Below, in pieces: positions 8,271 to 16,806 of a DNA stretch of 64,000 bases; the first letter of the stretch is position 1; each line of letters starts with the position of its first letter. Source of the stretch: Runella limosa DSM 17973 (lineage in GTDB: Bacteria; Bacteroidota; Bacteroidia; Cytophagales; Spirosomataceae); assembly GCF_000482465.1 (NCBI RefSeq), contig NZ_KI519420.1, positions 1,189,158-1,253,157 on the forward strand. Direction: 5' to 3'. The notes under the pieces were generated by a model. It saw only the letters and a list, made by a program, of their open reading frames with translations, had not been told where the DNA came from and made no database searches. The position numbers and the translations under genes are program-made.

Positions 8271-10538
8271 ATGTATTTCCAAAAATCTACTCTTTGTCTC
8301 GCAGCTATTGTTCTTTCAAGTTTTGCCATTAATGCCCAAGAAAAATCCACGGCCATCGGCGGTGCTGCGTATCAGGAAAAATACCAGCACGTCATCCGTA
8401 AAGCCAAAGGAGAAATAAAAATCGACGGAGATTTATCAGACCCTGCGTGGCAAGGGCTAGAAGTTTCCAAAAATTTTGCAGCTCATTGGCCCCAAGACAA
8501 CGTCCCGATCAAACGAGATACCGAGGTGCGGATGACTTTCGATGACAAGTTTTTGTACGTGGCGGCCGTATGTCGCGATACCAATAAGCACGTCATTCAA
8601 ACCCTCAAACGCGACGGTGACTACTGGAGCTCAGATGCTTTTGGTATCATTTTAGATCCCATCAACGAGCGGACCAACGGGTTCTTTTTTGGGGTAAGTG
8701 TGGCCAATGCGCAGTTTGAAGACTTGCTGGCGTTCCAAACCGAAGAAATGACGGGAAGTTGGGACAATAAATGGTATTCGCAAACCAAAGTATATCCCAC
8801 TTATTGGACGGTCGAAATAGCAATTCCTTTCAAAACCCTTCGCTACGACCCCAAAAAGACCAAATGGGGCGTTAATTTTGGGCGTAACGACCTCAAAAAC
8901 AACCAATTTTCGACTTGGACGTTTATTCCTGTCAACTTCAATGGGTACGATTTGGGCTATACGGCGGCGCTTAATTGGGAAACACCTCCGCCTGCGGTCA
9001 AAGGTAATGCGTCGATTGTGCCCTACATTACGGGAGGTACTTCCCACGACCACGTGGCAGGCACGCCTACCAAAGGTACTTTCAACGGCGGTTTGGATGC
9101 CAAGTTGTCGGTGACGCCTTCGCTCAACCTTGACTTGACGGTCAATCCTGATTTTTCGCAAGTAGAAGTAGATCGTCAAGTAACAAATTTGACACGTTTC
9201 AACATTTTCTTTCCCGAACGACGGACGTTTTTTCTCGAAAATGCCGACCTTTTTGGCAATTACGGTATTCCTCCCTTTCGGCCTTTTTTCTCGCGTGCCA
9301 TCGGGCTCGACCGCAACGCCCAGCCATTGCCGATTTTGGCAGGAGCGCGTTTGAGTGGCAACTTGGATAAAAACTGGCGTGTTGGCCTCATGTCGATGCA
9401 AACGGCGGCTAAAGGGGAAGATCCCGCCCAAAATTTTACGGCTTTTTCGTTCAACCGAAAAGTACTAAAACGCTCACTGGTTAAAGGCTATGTGTTGAAC
9501 CGTCAGGGTTTTATGACCGAAAACGAGCGCTTGCAAAACCCGATGGGGGAGTATGGGCGAAATCAAGGATTGGAATTTAACTACTCCAATACCAAAGGTG
9601 ATTTGAACGTGTGGACGGGCTACCATTGGTCACAAAAACCCACCGTTACTAACGATAACACGGCCAAGCAATTTGGTGCAGGGTATTTTGGGCGTACGAT
9701 CAGTTTTTTTGTCGATTACTTCGGCATTGGGAGCAATTACTACGCCGACATGGGTTTTATCAATCGCCTCGAAAACCCAACTTACATTGTTGACCGCTTT
9801 GGAAAAATCCAGTCAGACACGACCATTCGTTTAGGGTTTCACCAAGTGTATAGCGAAACGCAGTTCAATATTCGTCCCAAAGACAGCAAAGTTAATAATC
9901 ATGCGTTTGGGGCGGAAAATTTCTTTGTTTGGAACCCCAACGGAACCCTCAACGAATACACTTTGGGCTTGACCTACGACGTTCAGTTTCAGAATGCTAG
10001 TTCGTTTGGTTTACGTTTTGACCACAACGACGTACGAGCACTTTTCCCGTTTTTATTTACCGACAGCGACCATGCGCTGCCATCGAGCAGGTATGTGTTT
10101 AATCAGGTTAATGCCACGTACAGCTCCGATTATCGGAAGAAGTTCTACTTTACGGCGGCGGTACGCGCGGGAGGGTTTTACAATGGTACGCTCCAGCAGT
10201 ATTCGCTCGAAATGACGTACCGCGCCCAGCCTTGGGGCAATTTTTCGATGAGTTTTGAGCAAAACGACATCAAATTGCCTACGTTATACGGTAGCGACCG
10301 TTTGTTGTTGGTTAGCCCAAGGGTGGAAATCAATTTCTCTACGAAACTGTTTTGGACAACGTTTTTACAGTTTAACACCCAACGCAACAACTTCAACGTC
10401 AACAGTCGTTTGCAGTGGCGCTACAAACCCATGTCCGACTTTTTCTTGGTTTACACCGACAACTACTACACCGACCCGCTTTTCCGAAATAAAAGCCGCG
10501 CTATTGTGTTTAAACTCAATTATTGGCTAACGCTTTAG
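8271..10538 (+). CDS. DUF5916 / CBM9-like outer-membrane-type protein
   Basis: Exported protein of about 755 aa. The ATG at 8271 is chosen over an upstream TTG at 8244 because it directly begins the signal peptide (ends near INAQE). Residues about 40-220 resemble a family 9 carbohydrate-binding fold (the KIDGDLSDPAWQ segment is typical of its start). The remainder matches the long beta-strand-rich DUF5916 region, with alternating aromatic strands and the final residues YWLTL, consistent with an outer-membrane barrel. Molecular function is not established for the family; cell-surface glycan or protein binding is a common guess. It is monocistronic with a putative promoter just upstream, and the next gene is convergent after only 36 nt. 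Confidence 0.82.
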   Translation: MYFQKSTLCLAAIVLSSFAINAQEKSTAIGGAAYQEKYQHVIRKAKGEIKIDGDLSDPAWQGLEVSKNFAAHWPQDNVPIKRDTEVRMTFDDKFLYVAAVCRDTNKHVIQTLKRDGDYWSSDAFGIILDPINERTNGFFFGVSVANAQFEDLLAFQTEEMTGSWDNKWYSQTKVYPTYWTVEIAIPFKTLRYDPKKTKWGVNFGRNDLKNNQFSTWTFIPVNFNGYDLGYTAALNWETPPPAVKGNASIVPYITGGTSHDHVAGTPTKGTFNGGLDAKLSVTPSLNLDLTVNPDFSQVEVDRQVTNLTRFNIFFPERRTFFLENADLFGNYGIPPFRPFFSRAIGLDRNAQPLPILAGARLSGNLDKNWRVGLMSMQTAAKGEDPAQNFTAFSFNRKVLKRSLVKGYVLNRQGFMTENERLQNPMGEYGRNQGLEFNYSNTKGDLNVWTGYHWSQKPTVTNDNTAKQFGAGYFGRTISFFVDYFGIGSNYYADMGFINRLENPTYIVDRFGKIQSDTTIRLGFHQVYSETQFNIRPKDSKVNNHAFGAENFFVWNPNGTLNEYTLGLTYDVQFQNASSFGLRFDHNDVRALFPFLFTDSDHALPSSRYVFNQVNATYSSDYRKKFYFTAAVRAGGFYNGTLQQYSLEMTYRAQPWGNFSMSFEQNDIKLPTLYGSDRLLLVSPRVEINFSTKLFWTTFLQFNTQRNNFNVNSRLQWRYKPMSDFFLVYTDNYYTDPLFRNKSRAIVFKLNYWLTL

Positions 10539-10574
10539 GAGAGAATGCGAATCGCTTTAGGTTGTACTATCCCC

Positions 10575-12713
10575 TCAACATTCCACCCAACGACCTTCTT
10601 TTAAGCTCCGAAGGGCCGCAAAAGAGGCTTGAGTTGTATTGACAATTTGGTCAAAAGGAATTAGGGGGGCGCCACCGCTCTGAATTCGTTCCATCAATGC
10701 TTGAAACTGCGCTTTGTGTCCTTTTTCTTGCGTAGTTTTGAGCCTTGAAAATCCTTTAAAACCGTATCCTTCCAACGTACGAAAGTTGTCCAAAATCAGC
10801 GTTCTTTCTTGCGAATACACTTCTACTCGCTCTTTTGAATACGCTTTGTTGCCATTGGAAAAATAATTGATGACGCCCGTTGAACCATTTTCGTACCTCA
10901 ATAAAATACTGGCGCTATCAGTCGTTTCTGTCGGATTTGTCCCCATCGCGTTCATACATACGGCTGTCACCCTACTACCTGTTAGGAATGTAATCAGGTC
11001 GATAAAATGACAGGCTTCTCCCAAAATCCGTCCTCCGCCCACGGCACGGTCATGCACCCACGACGAGGCAGGAATAAAGCCTGCGTTCATGGTCGCAATC
11101 ACGTTCATCGGGGCATTGCCTAACAGCGATTTCATTTTTTGAGCATGAGGCGAAAAACGGCGATTGAATCCCACCGTGACACTCGTAGCAGGCGCAACCG
11201 ACGTTTTTACCGTGAGTAATTCGTTCAATTCTTCCTCAAAAATTGCCAGCGGTTTCTCCACAAACACGTGTTTCCCCGCCTGCAAAGCCTCAATCGTCAG
11301 GCGCGCGTGTTGGTGGTGGCGAGTGGTGATAAGTACCAAATCCACCTCATCGTCGGCCAACATTTCGCGGTAGTCGGTGGTACTGAGGGCAATGCCGTGT
11401 TTCTGGGCCAACGCCGTCCCCGATAGCCCGTTTGCACTCGCAATGTATTTGATACTGTTCTGCTTTGCCCCGCCTTGACTTGCTCCGTCTTTTAAGGCGG
11501 GCAGCAAGGTCATTTTGGTAAAATTACCCGCCCCGATAATCCCAACAACTCCTTTTTTAGCTTCAAAAACCGTGTCATTATAACGAACAGTTCGGGAAAG
11601 CGAAGGCTTTTCGGGATACGCCAGTAGCGAGGCAATCGTGCCTCCTTTACTCATATCACCGTAAATAGTGGCATAATTTTCCAATGGCACAACCTCCGTA
11701 ATGAGCGGTTTCACATCCAACTGCCCCGATTCCAGCAATTGAAGGAGGGTTTGAAAATTTCGATTTTCGGTCCAACGAACAAACGGCAGCGGATAATCGA
11801 CGCCTTTCTGTTCGTAATCGTCATCGTAACGACCTGGCCCGTAGGAACACGAAACCTGAAACGTTAATTCTTTTTCGTAAAATTCGGCTCGGCTCAGTTG
11901 AAGTCCAATCACACCCACCAAAACAATTCGCCCTCGTTTCCGCGACATACGCGCGGCCTGCGAAATAATCTCGTCGGTTTTGGCCGAAGCCGTTATAATT
12001 ACGCCATCCGCTCCGACGCCGTGGGTATAACTTTCCACAAACTTCACGGGGTCGTCGCCCAAGCGTGGATTGCACGGAATGATGCCTTTGCTTGCCGCTA
12101 TCTTTAACTTTTGTTCGTCCAAATCCACCCCAATTACCCGACAACCATTCAGGCGCAGCAGTTCGGCCGTGAGCAGCCCAATTAACCCCAGTCCAATTAC
12201 CACCACCGTTTCACCCAAAGTAGGATTCAGCAACCGAACTCCTTGAAGACCGATGGAACCAATGACCGTAAACGCTGCTTCGTCGTCAGTGACATTGTCG
12301 GGAACTTTGGCCACCAAGTGACGCGGCACGCACACAATTTCGGCATGAGAGCCATTGGACGCCACACGGTCGCCCACGCGCAGGTCGGAAACCCCTTCTC
12401 CGACGGCAACCACTTCACCGACGTTGCAGTATCCCAACGGCAAAGGTTGCCCCAATTTGTTAAAAACTGTTTCTAGGGTAGGCATCAAGCCATCCGACTT
12501 GATTTTATCCAACACCATTTTAACGCGCTCGGGTTGTTGGCGGGCTTTTTCAATCAGGTTGGCTTTCCCAAATTCGACCAACATTCGCTCAGTACCCAAC
12601 GACACCAAACTGCGTCGAGTGTGAATCAATACCGCACCGCGTTTCACCTGAGGAGCGGGCACTTCCTCCAAAATCGTCTGTCCGTTTTGGAGGTTTTGAA
12701 TTAGTTGCTTCAT
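10575..12713 (-). CDS. Bi-domain oxidoreductase (Zn-type MDR dehydrogenase fused to Gfo/Idh/MocA)
   Basis: Fusion of about 712 aa. Residues about 1-350 are a medium-chain alcohol-dehydrogenase-like domain with a GroES-like N-terminus and a Rossmann motif GLGLIGL. Residues about 375-712 are a Gfo/Idh/MocA domain with its own Rossmann motif GAGNF and the family EKPL motif. Such fusions are known from polysaccharide and nucleotide-sugar gene clusters, but no glycosyltransferases are adjacent here. The ATG at 12713 is used instead of a TTG at 12728. It is the last gene of a possible minus-strand run: the TOPRIM-like gene ends 21 nt upstream, so it may be read through from the ATPase pair, though a functional link is doubtful. 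The substrate is unknown. Confidence 0.87.
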   Translation of the reverse strand: MKQLIQNLQNGQTILEEVPAPQVKRGAVLIHTRRSLVSLGTERMLVEFGKANLIEKARQQPERVKMVLDKIKSDGLMPTLETVFNKLGQPLPLGYCNVGEVVAVGEGVSDLRVGDRVASNGSHAEIVCVPRHLVAKVPDNVTDDEAAFTVIGSIGLQGVRLLNPTLGETVVVIGLGLIGLLTAELLRLNGCRVIGVDLDEQKLKIAASKGIIPCNPRLGDDPVKFVESYTHGVGADGVIITASAKTDEIISQAARMSRKRGRIVLVGVIGLQLSRAEFYEKELTFQVSCSYGPGRYDDDYEQKGVDYPLPFVRWTENRNFQTLLQLLESGQLDVKPLITEVVPLENYATIYGDMSKGGTIASLLAYPEKPSLSRTVRYNDTVFEAKKGVVGIIGAGNFTKMTLLPALKDGASQGGAKQNSIKYIASANGLSGTALAQKHGIALSTTDYREMLADDEVDLVLITTRHHQHARLTIEALQAGKHVFVEKPLAIFEEELNELLTVKTSVAPATSVTVGFNRRFSPHAQKMKSLLGNAPMNVIATMNAGFIPASSWVHDRAVGGGRILGEACHFIDLITFLTGSRVTAVCMNAMGTNPTETTDSASILLRYENGSTGVINYFSNGNKAYSKERVEVYSQERTLILDNFRTLEGYGFKGFSRLKTTQEKGHKAQFQALMERIQSGGAPLIPFDQIVNTTQASFAALRSLKEGRWVEC

Positions 12714-12734
12714 GAAACTATAAAACAAGCCAAA

Positions 12735-13343
12735 CTATCTGCTTGTCTTGGTATCTTTATCAGTAAGAAAATCAATTAATTGGCAATGAAAATGGCGAAA
12801 ACTTTCGGAGCGTTCAACCAGCCATTCAATATCCATATTTTGGGTACAATTTGCCACTATACCCATCTGTTTATCCATAACAGGTCGAGCATTTCCGTAC
12901 ATTTTTTTCTTGGCATCTGCCCGTGCAATTTGCTCGTACTTTTCATTTTTATTGGAATTAGGATGCTCTCTTTTAAATTTCAAATACAAAAGCCAGTGCT
13001 CGATACATTGAACTGGAATGAAAATAAAGGTTTTATCTCGATGTGCTAAACTAACCTGCTCAGTTATTTGAAGATACTGCTTTTTATGCTCAGTCATACG
13101 CTCATCGTCCGAATCAACTCCCACGAAAAACACATCTTGGTGATATTGTGATAATCCAATCTGAACTGCATCCGACAAGAGCTTTATCACATTTGACTTA
13201 TTATGTCCTTTAAGTTTAAAATCAACATCACGCACAAAGGCTACCTGGTCATTTAGGATAAGAGGGAGTTGCAAAAGATAATTTTCAAGGAAAAGTTGTT
13301 GGGCAATATCTTCTCCGAAAAACCCATATTTGAGCGTTCTCAT
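12735..13343 (-). CDS. TOPRIM-like (DUF4276/RloB-type) protein partnered with AAA ATPase
   Basis: Protein of 202 aa. The start is set at the ATG at 13343 because it overlaps the stop of the upstream ATPase gene as ATGA, the usual mark of translational coupling. Near the N-terminus is GED followed by a helix, then a strand ending in VDSDDE, then IEHWLL. This arrangement of an acidic residue after the first strand, a later DxD and an I-E-x-W-L-L helix resembles TOPRIM-fold DUF4276/RloB proteins that accompany AAA ATPases. The role would be a metal-dependent nuclease effector of a two-gene defence system, by analogy with OLD/Gabija/PARIS-type ATPase-TOPRIM pairs. The fold is inferred by eye from motifs only. 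Confidence 0.6.
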   Translation of the reverse strand: MRTLKYGFFGEDIAQQLFLENYLLQLPLILNDQVAFVRDVDFKLKGHNKSNVIKLLSDAVQIGLSQYHQDVFFVGVDSDDERMTEHKKQYLQITEQVSLAHRDKTFIFIPVQCIEHWLLYLKFKREHPNSNKNEKYEQIARADAKKKMYGNARPVMDKQMGIVANCTQNMDIEWLVERSESFRHFHCQLIDFLTDKDTKTSR

Positions 13344-14395
13344 GCGGGTACTCCTCCTAAAAAGCCCGAAAACCAATGTTCGGCCAAGTCTTGAGTAAAC
13401 TTAATTCTGGGTAAACCCTGTTTATCATTCTCTTCATTGGATGGAGCAATGATGTCTTTTTGCAAATTTCGAACTTGAGTAGCGCCCTCGTCATCTTTAT
13501 CAAACACAAAAACCGCCTCGGGCATATCTTCAAATTCATTCAGAACGTACGGATGATGTGACGTCATAATTACCTGAATGCCTTTGGATTGCGACAGGTT
13601 AAAAATAAAATCCATGACTTCTTTAATCCGTCGTGGGTGTATTCCCCGTTCAGGTTCTTCCAATAGAAGCAATTTAGGAGGATTCGGTTGGTGAATGATG
13701 CACAGCAGCGCCACAAAATACAGAACGCCTTCTGAAAGCTCTTCGGCCCAGTAAGTCATTTTACTGACCTCGCTGAACAAACCCCATTTTTTGAAGGTAC
13801 GGTTATCATTGCTATTGGTAGTAGGAGCTACCGTTTTGAAACGAATGTCTTGAAATTCTGGTAGGCACTTCCGTATGTCTTCCTCAATTTGGGCAAAATT
13901 TTCTCTGTACTCATCCCGTAAGGTTTCTAAAAATGGCACTAAATTGGAAACGTCTTCATTGACAGCAACGCTAGAAATAATGGGTTGAGCTTCCGTAAAT
14001 TTCAATGGGTTCGGACGATATAACTGAATTTCATTTAATACCTTTATAAATTCTAAGAGTTCTGGAGTCACACTCACATTATCTGCTTCTTTAGCATTAT
14101 AATACCTCAAACGCTCTATTCCCTCTTCTGAATCATTTAATTTGTATTTACCAATATAGCTTTGTTCAGCAGCTTCAACTCCTACTAGCACTTCAGCATT
14201 TTCATGTTTAAAGCAGGTTTGTAAAAATATATCCACGGGAAGTTGTGACAACCTGTATTTGCCCAAAAACTCCACTGCCTTTAACAGATTTGTTTTTCCA
14301 GAATTATTAGGCCCTATCAACAGATTCACGGGCTGTAAGTCCAGCGTAACCTCCTTTAGGCTTTTAAAGTTTTGGATATGAAGTTTGGTGAGCAT
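13340..14395 (-). CDS. AAA/ABC-type ATPase (OLD/RecF-like)
   Basis: Protein of 351 aa. Walker A is GPNNSGKT with lysine K34 near the N-terminus. An ABC-signature-like LSEG occurs in the middle, Walker B is LLLLEEPERG with E246-E247, and an H-loop-like TSHHPYVL follows. This is the layout of the AAA_21/OLD/RecF-type ATPases. The ATG at 14395 is preferred over a TTG at 14416, since the conserved N-terminal strand begins there. It is translationally coupled to the small TOPRIM-like gene by an ATGA overlap. ATPases of this class act in recombination, repair or phage defence; the adjacent TOPRIM-like partner favours defence. There is a divergent nucleoside permease on the other side. Confidence 0.8.
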   Translation of the reverse strand: MLTKLHIQNFKSLKEVTLDLQPVNLLIGPNNSGKTNLLKAVEFLGKYRLSQLPVDIFLQTCFKHENAEVLVGVEAAEQSYIGKYKLNDSEEGIERLRYYNAKEADNVSVTPELLEFIKVLNEIQLYRPNPLKFTEAQPIISSVAVNEDVSNLVPFLETLRDEYRENFAQIEEDIRKCLPEFQDIRFKTVAPTTNSNDNRTFKKWGLFSEVSKMTYWAEELSEGVLYFVALLCIIHQPNPPKLLLLEEPERGIHPRRIKEVMDFIFNLSQSKGIQVIMTSHHPYVLNEFEDMPEAVFVFDKDDEGATQVRNLQKDIIAPSNEENDKQGLPRIKFTQDLAEHWFSGFLGGVPA

Positions 14396-14597
14396 AACAC
14401 GTTCGTTTTCTTGCAATATTACAAATACTCCTCACAAAAAGCGCCGAATTACCCACAAAATCGCGCTGGGAGGCAAAGGCCGCTAGTATGTTCCCCAAAT
14501 CAAAGAGTAGTATCGGCAACAAACCCACTTTTTTTGAAATTTACCGTAAAAAGCACCATTTTCGCCACTTCAACATTAAAACCCTAAAAAACTAACT

Positions 14598-15800
14598 ATG
14601 AAATCTTCGGTTCGGATACAACTGATGCTCATGATGTTCCTCCAATTCTTTACGTGGGGATCTTGGTACGGACAAATGAGCGTTTATCTTGGTAAACAGC
14701 TCAATGCCACGGGCGACCAAATTGGGAATGCCTACACTGCGTTCTCTATTGCTATGATTATTTCGCCTTTTATTGGTGCTGTAGCCGACCGATATTTCGC
14801 GGCTCAAAAAGTACTCGGTGTGCTCAACCTTATCGGCGCTGGGTTGCTATTTGTGCTTTCGCAAGTCACCGATGCCAATAATTTTTTCTGGTATATTTTA
14901 TTGTACTGCTTGTGTTTTGCGCCCTGCATTGCGCTTACCACATCTATTTCGATGCGTCAAATCGAATCGCCCGAAAGAGATTTTCCTACCATTCGGGTGA
15001 TGGGAACCGTGGCTTGGATTGCGGTTACCAACCTCATTGGTTTCTTAAACGTGGGCGATAAAGCCACTATTTTCCAAATTTCGATGGGAACGTCGTTGGT
15101 GCTTGGTCTATTGGCTTTTACGCTTCCCAATACCCCACCACGTGCTACGGGCCCCGTTAACATTGGTCAAATCATCGGCGCTGATGCCTTTTCATTGTTC
15201 AAAGACCGTTCATTTACGATTTTCTTTATCTCTTCCGTAGCGATTTGCATTCCGTTGTCGTTCTACTACGCATTTGCTAACCCCTCGTTGCGGGCATCGG
15301 GCATGGAGTTTGTTGAAAACAAAATGTCACTCGGTCAAGTATCGGAAGTTGGTTTTATGCTGCTTATTCCGTTGGCATTTACCCGTTTGGGCGTAAAATG
15401 GATGCTTGCCGTTGGACTTATTTCTTGGATTATTCGCTTCCTTTGCTTTGGCTACGGCGATGCCTCTACCAGCGAATGGATGCTCTATGCCGCCATTTTA
15501 CTCCACGGCGTTTGTTTCGACTTTTTCTTTGTGACAGGGCAAATTTATACCGATACCAAAGCAGGGGAGCGTATCAAATCACAGGCGCAAGGGCTTATCA
15601 CCTTGGCGACCTACGGCATCGGGATGGGTATTGGCTCTTGGTTGGGCGGACAAGTGCTTGCCAACAACACCAATGCCGAAAATATCACCAACTGGCTGAG
15701 TGTCTGGACAGTTCCCGCAGGTATTGCAGCAGGCGTACTTGTTTTGTTCCTGATTTTCTTTAGTGACAAAACCGACAAAAAAGCAGCCATCACTCACTAA
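14598..15800 (+). CDS. Nucleoside:H+ symporter (NupG-like MFS)
   Basis: Inner-membrane permease of 400 aa with about twelve hydrophobic segments. The N-terminus contains FFTWGSWY, typical of the nucleoside:H+ symporter family, and ADRYFAAQK after the second segment. Expected to import nucleosides by proton symport. It is monocistronic: the 200 nt upstream separate it from a divergent ATPase gene, and a clear terminator hairpin follows. No nucleoside catabolic genes lie nearby, so its substrate range cannot be refined. Confidence 0.85.
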   Translation: MKSSVRIQLMLMMFLQFFTWGSWYGQMSVYLGKQLNATGDQIGNAYTAFSIAMIISPFIGAVADRYFAAQKVLGVLNLIGAGLLFVLSQVTDANNFFWYILLYCLCFAPCIALTTSISMRQIESPERDFPTIRVMGTVAWIAVTNLIGFLNVGDKATIFQISMGTSLVLGLLAFTLPNTPPRATGPVNIGQIIGADAFSLFKDRSFTIFFISSVAICIPLSFYYAFANPSLRASGMEFVENKMSLGQVSEVGFMLLIPLAFTRLGVKWMLAVGLISWIIRFLCFGYGDASTSEWMLYAAILLHGVCFDFFFVTGQIYTDTKAGERIKSQAQGLITLATYGIGMGIGSWLGGQVLANNTNAENITNWLSVWTVPAGIAAGVLVLFLIFFSDKTDKKAAITH

Positions 15801-15842
15801 ATAAACGACGAGGGGTGGCTCATTTCCCCAAAAGAATCTAGT

Positions 15843-15873
15843 AAAGAGCGCATCTCGTTGGGGTGCGCTCTTT
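15843..15873 (+). terminator. Intrinsic terminator after nucleoside permease
   Basis: Perfect 10-bp stem (15843-15852 with 15864-15873), GC-rich at the loop end, with the loop TCTCGTTGGGG and a T-rich 3' arm. It lies 42 nt after the permease stop. Confidence 0.75.
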
Positions 15874-15880
15874 ATATTTG
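15873..15880 (+). promoter_or_regulatory. Possible -7 box for exonuclease III
   Basis: TATATTTG matches TAnnTTTG and begins at the last base of the preceding terminator, 22 nt before the ATG at 15902. No well-spaced -33 element is visible. Confidence 0.3.
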
Positions 15881-15901
15881 CGACCAATTTTTATCCCTCC
15901 T

Positions 15902-16672
15902 ATGCAAATTCTTACCTACAACGTCAATGGCATTCGCGCTGCCATGCGCAATGGCCTTACCGAATGGCTCGCCGACAAACCTTTTGACATTCTTTGTTTT
16001 CAAGAAGTAAAAGCTACCCTCGACCAAGTGAGTTTGCTTGAGTTCGAAACCCTTGGTTATCAGCTGGTAGGCTGGAATGCCGCCCAAAAAAAAGGCTATA
16101 GTGGAGTGGCTATTTTTGCCAAAACTCCCGCCGATCGCTGCGTACATGGCTGCGGAATGGAATTGTACGATTACGAAGGGCGCGTCGTTCGGGCTGATTT
16201 TGGCGGTTTGACCGTCGTTAATGCTTATTTTCCGTCAGGAACAAGCGGCGATGAGCGACAAGATGTCAAAATGCGTTTTTTAGAGGATTTTTACGAGTGG
16301 ATTCATGCGCTTCGTCAGACAGGTCAGCACCTAGTCATTGTGGGGGATTACAACATTGCCCACCAAGAAATCGACATTCACGACCCCGTTCGCAACAAAA
16401 ACACTACAGGATTTTTGCCCGAAGAGCGCGCTTGGATGACCAAATGGTTTGAAAGTGGTTTTACGGATGCCTTCCGTCATGCCAACCCCGACTTGGTAGA
16501 ATACAGTTGGTGGAGTTATCGGGCAGGAGCAAGGGGCAACAACAAAGGGTGGCGCATTGATTATCAGTCAATTAGTAGCGACCTCAAAGACAAAGTCATA
16601 GCTTGTCGCCAATTGGCCGATGCAGTACACTCCGACCATTGCCCTGTCTGGCTTGAAATCGCTTACCCCTAA
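15902..16672 (+). CDS. xth: Exodeoxyribonuclease III
   Basis: ExoIII/AP-endonuclease family protein of 256 aa, expected to cleave 5' of abasic sites and degrade DNA 3'-5' in base-excision repair. Visible residues: N7 in the first strand, metal-binding E35 in FQEVKA, GDYN in the middle, and the C-terminal D245-H246 in SDHCPVW. The in-frame GTG at 15863 would fall inside the upstream terminator hairpin, so the ATG at 15902 is the start. It is a single gene between two terminators, consistent with housekeeping expression. Confidence 0.92.
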   Translation: MQILTYNVNGIRAAMRNGLTEWLADKPFDILCFQEVKATLDQVSLLEFETLGYQLVGWNAAQKKGYSGVAIFAKTPADRCVHGCGMELYDYEGRVVRADFGGLTVVNAYFPSGTSGDERQDVKMRFLEDFYEWIHALRQTGQHLVIVGDYNIAHQEIDIHDPVRNKNTTGFLPEERAWMTKWFESGFTDAFRHANPDLVEYSWWSYRAGARGNNKGWRIDYQSISSDLKDKVIACRQLADAVHSDHCPVWLEIAYP

Positions 16673-16697
16673 AACACGTATTTTGGGGTAGGTTTTT
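16664..16697 (+). terminator. Terminator overlapping exonuclease III stop
   Basis: Stem 16664-16674 with 16681-16690 (one bulged T), followed after GG by a run of T. The left arm contains the TAA stop codon of the exonuclease gene, so termination is placed directly at the gene end. Confidence 0.55.
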
Positions 16698-16806
16698 CAT
16701 AAATTTTGGTAAAACGGCTAAATTCTTCCAATTTTGCTTCGTTTATCTCGTTTTTTATGATAGATTGAGCCTTAAACAGCACCAGCCAACGAGATTCTCT
16801 TAATCA

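Noticed and set aside
8652-9431. A 259-codon minus-strand frame inside the DUF5916 gene
   Set aside because: Antisense shadow, Arg-rich with no domain pattern.
15863-15901. N-terminal extension of exonuclease III from a GTG
   Set aside because: It would lie within the terminator of the preceding gene and adds residues not expected before the first conserved strand.
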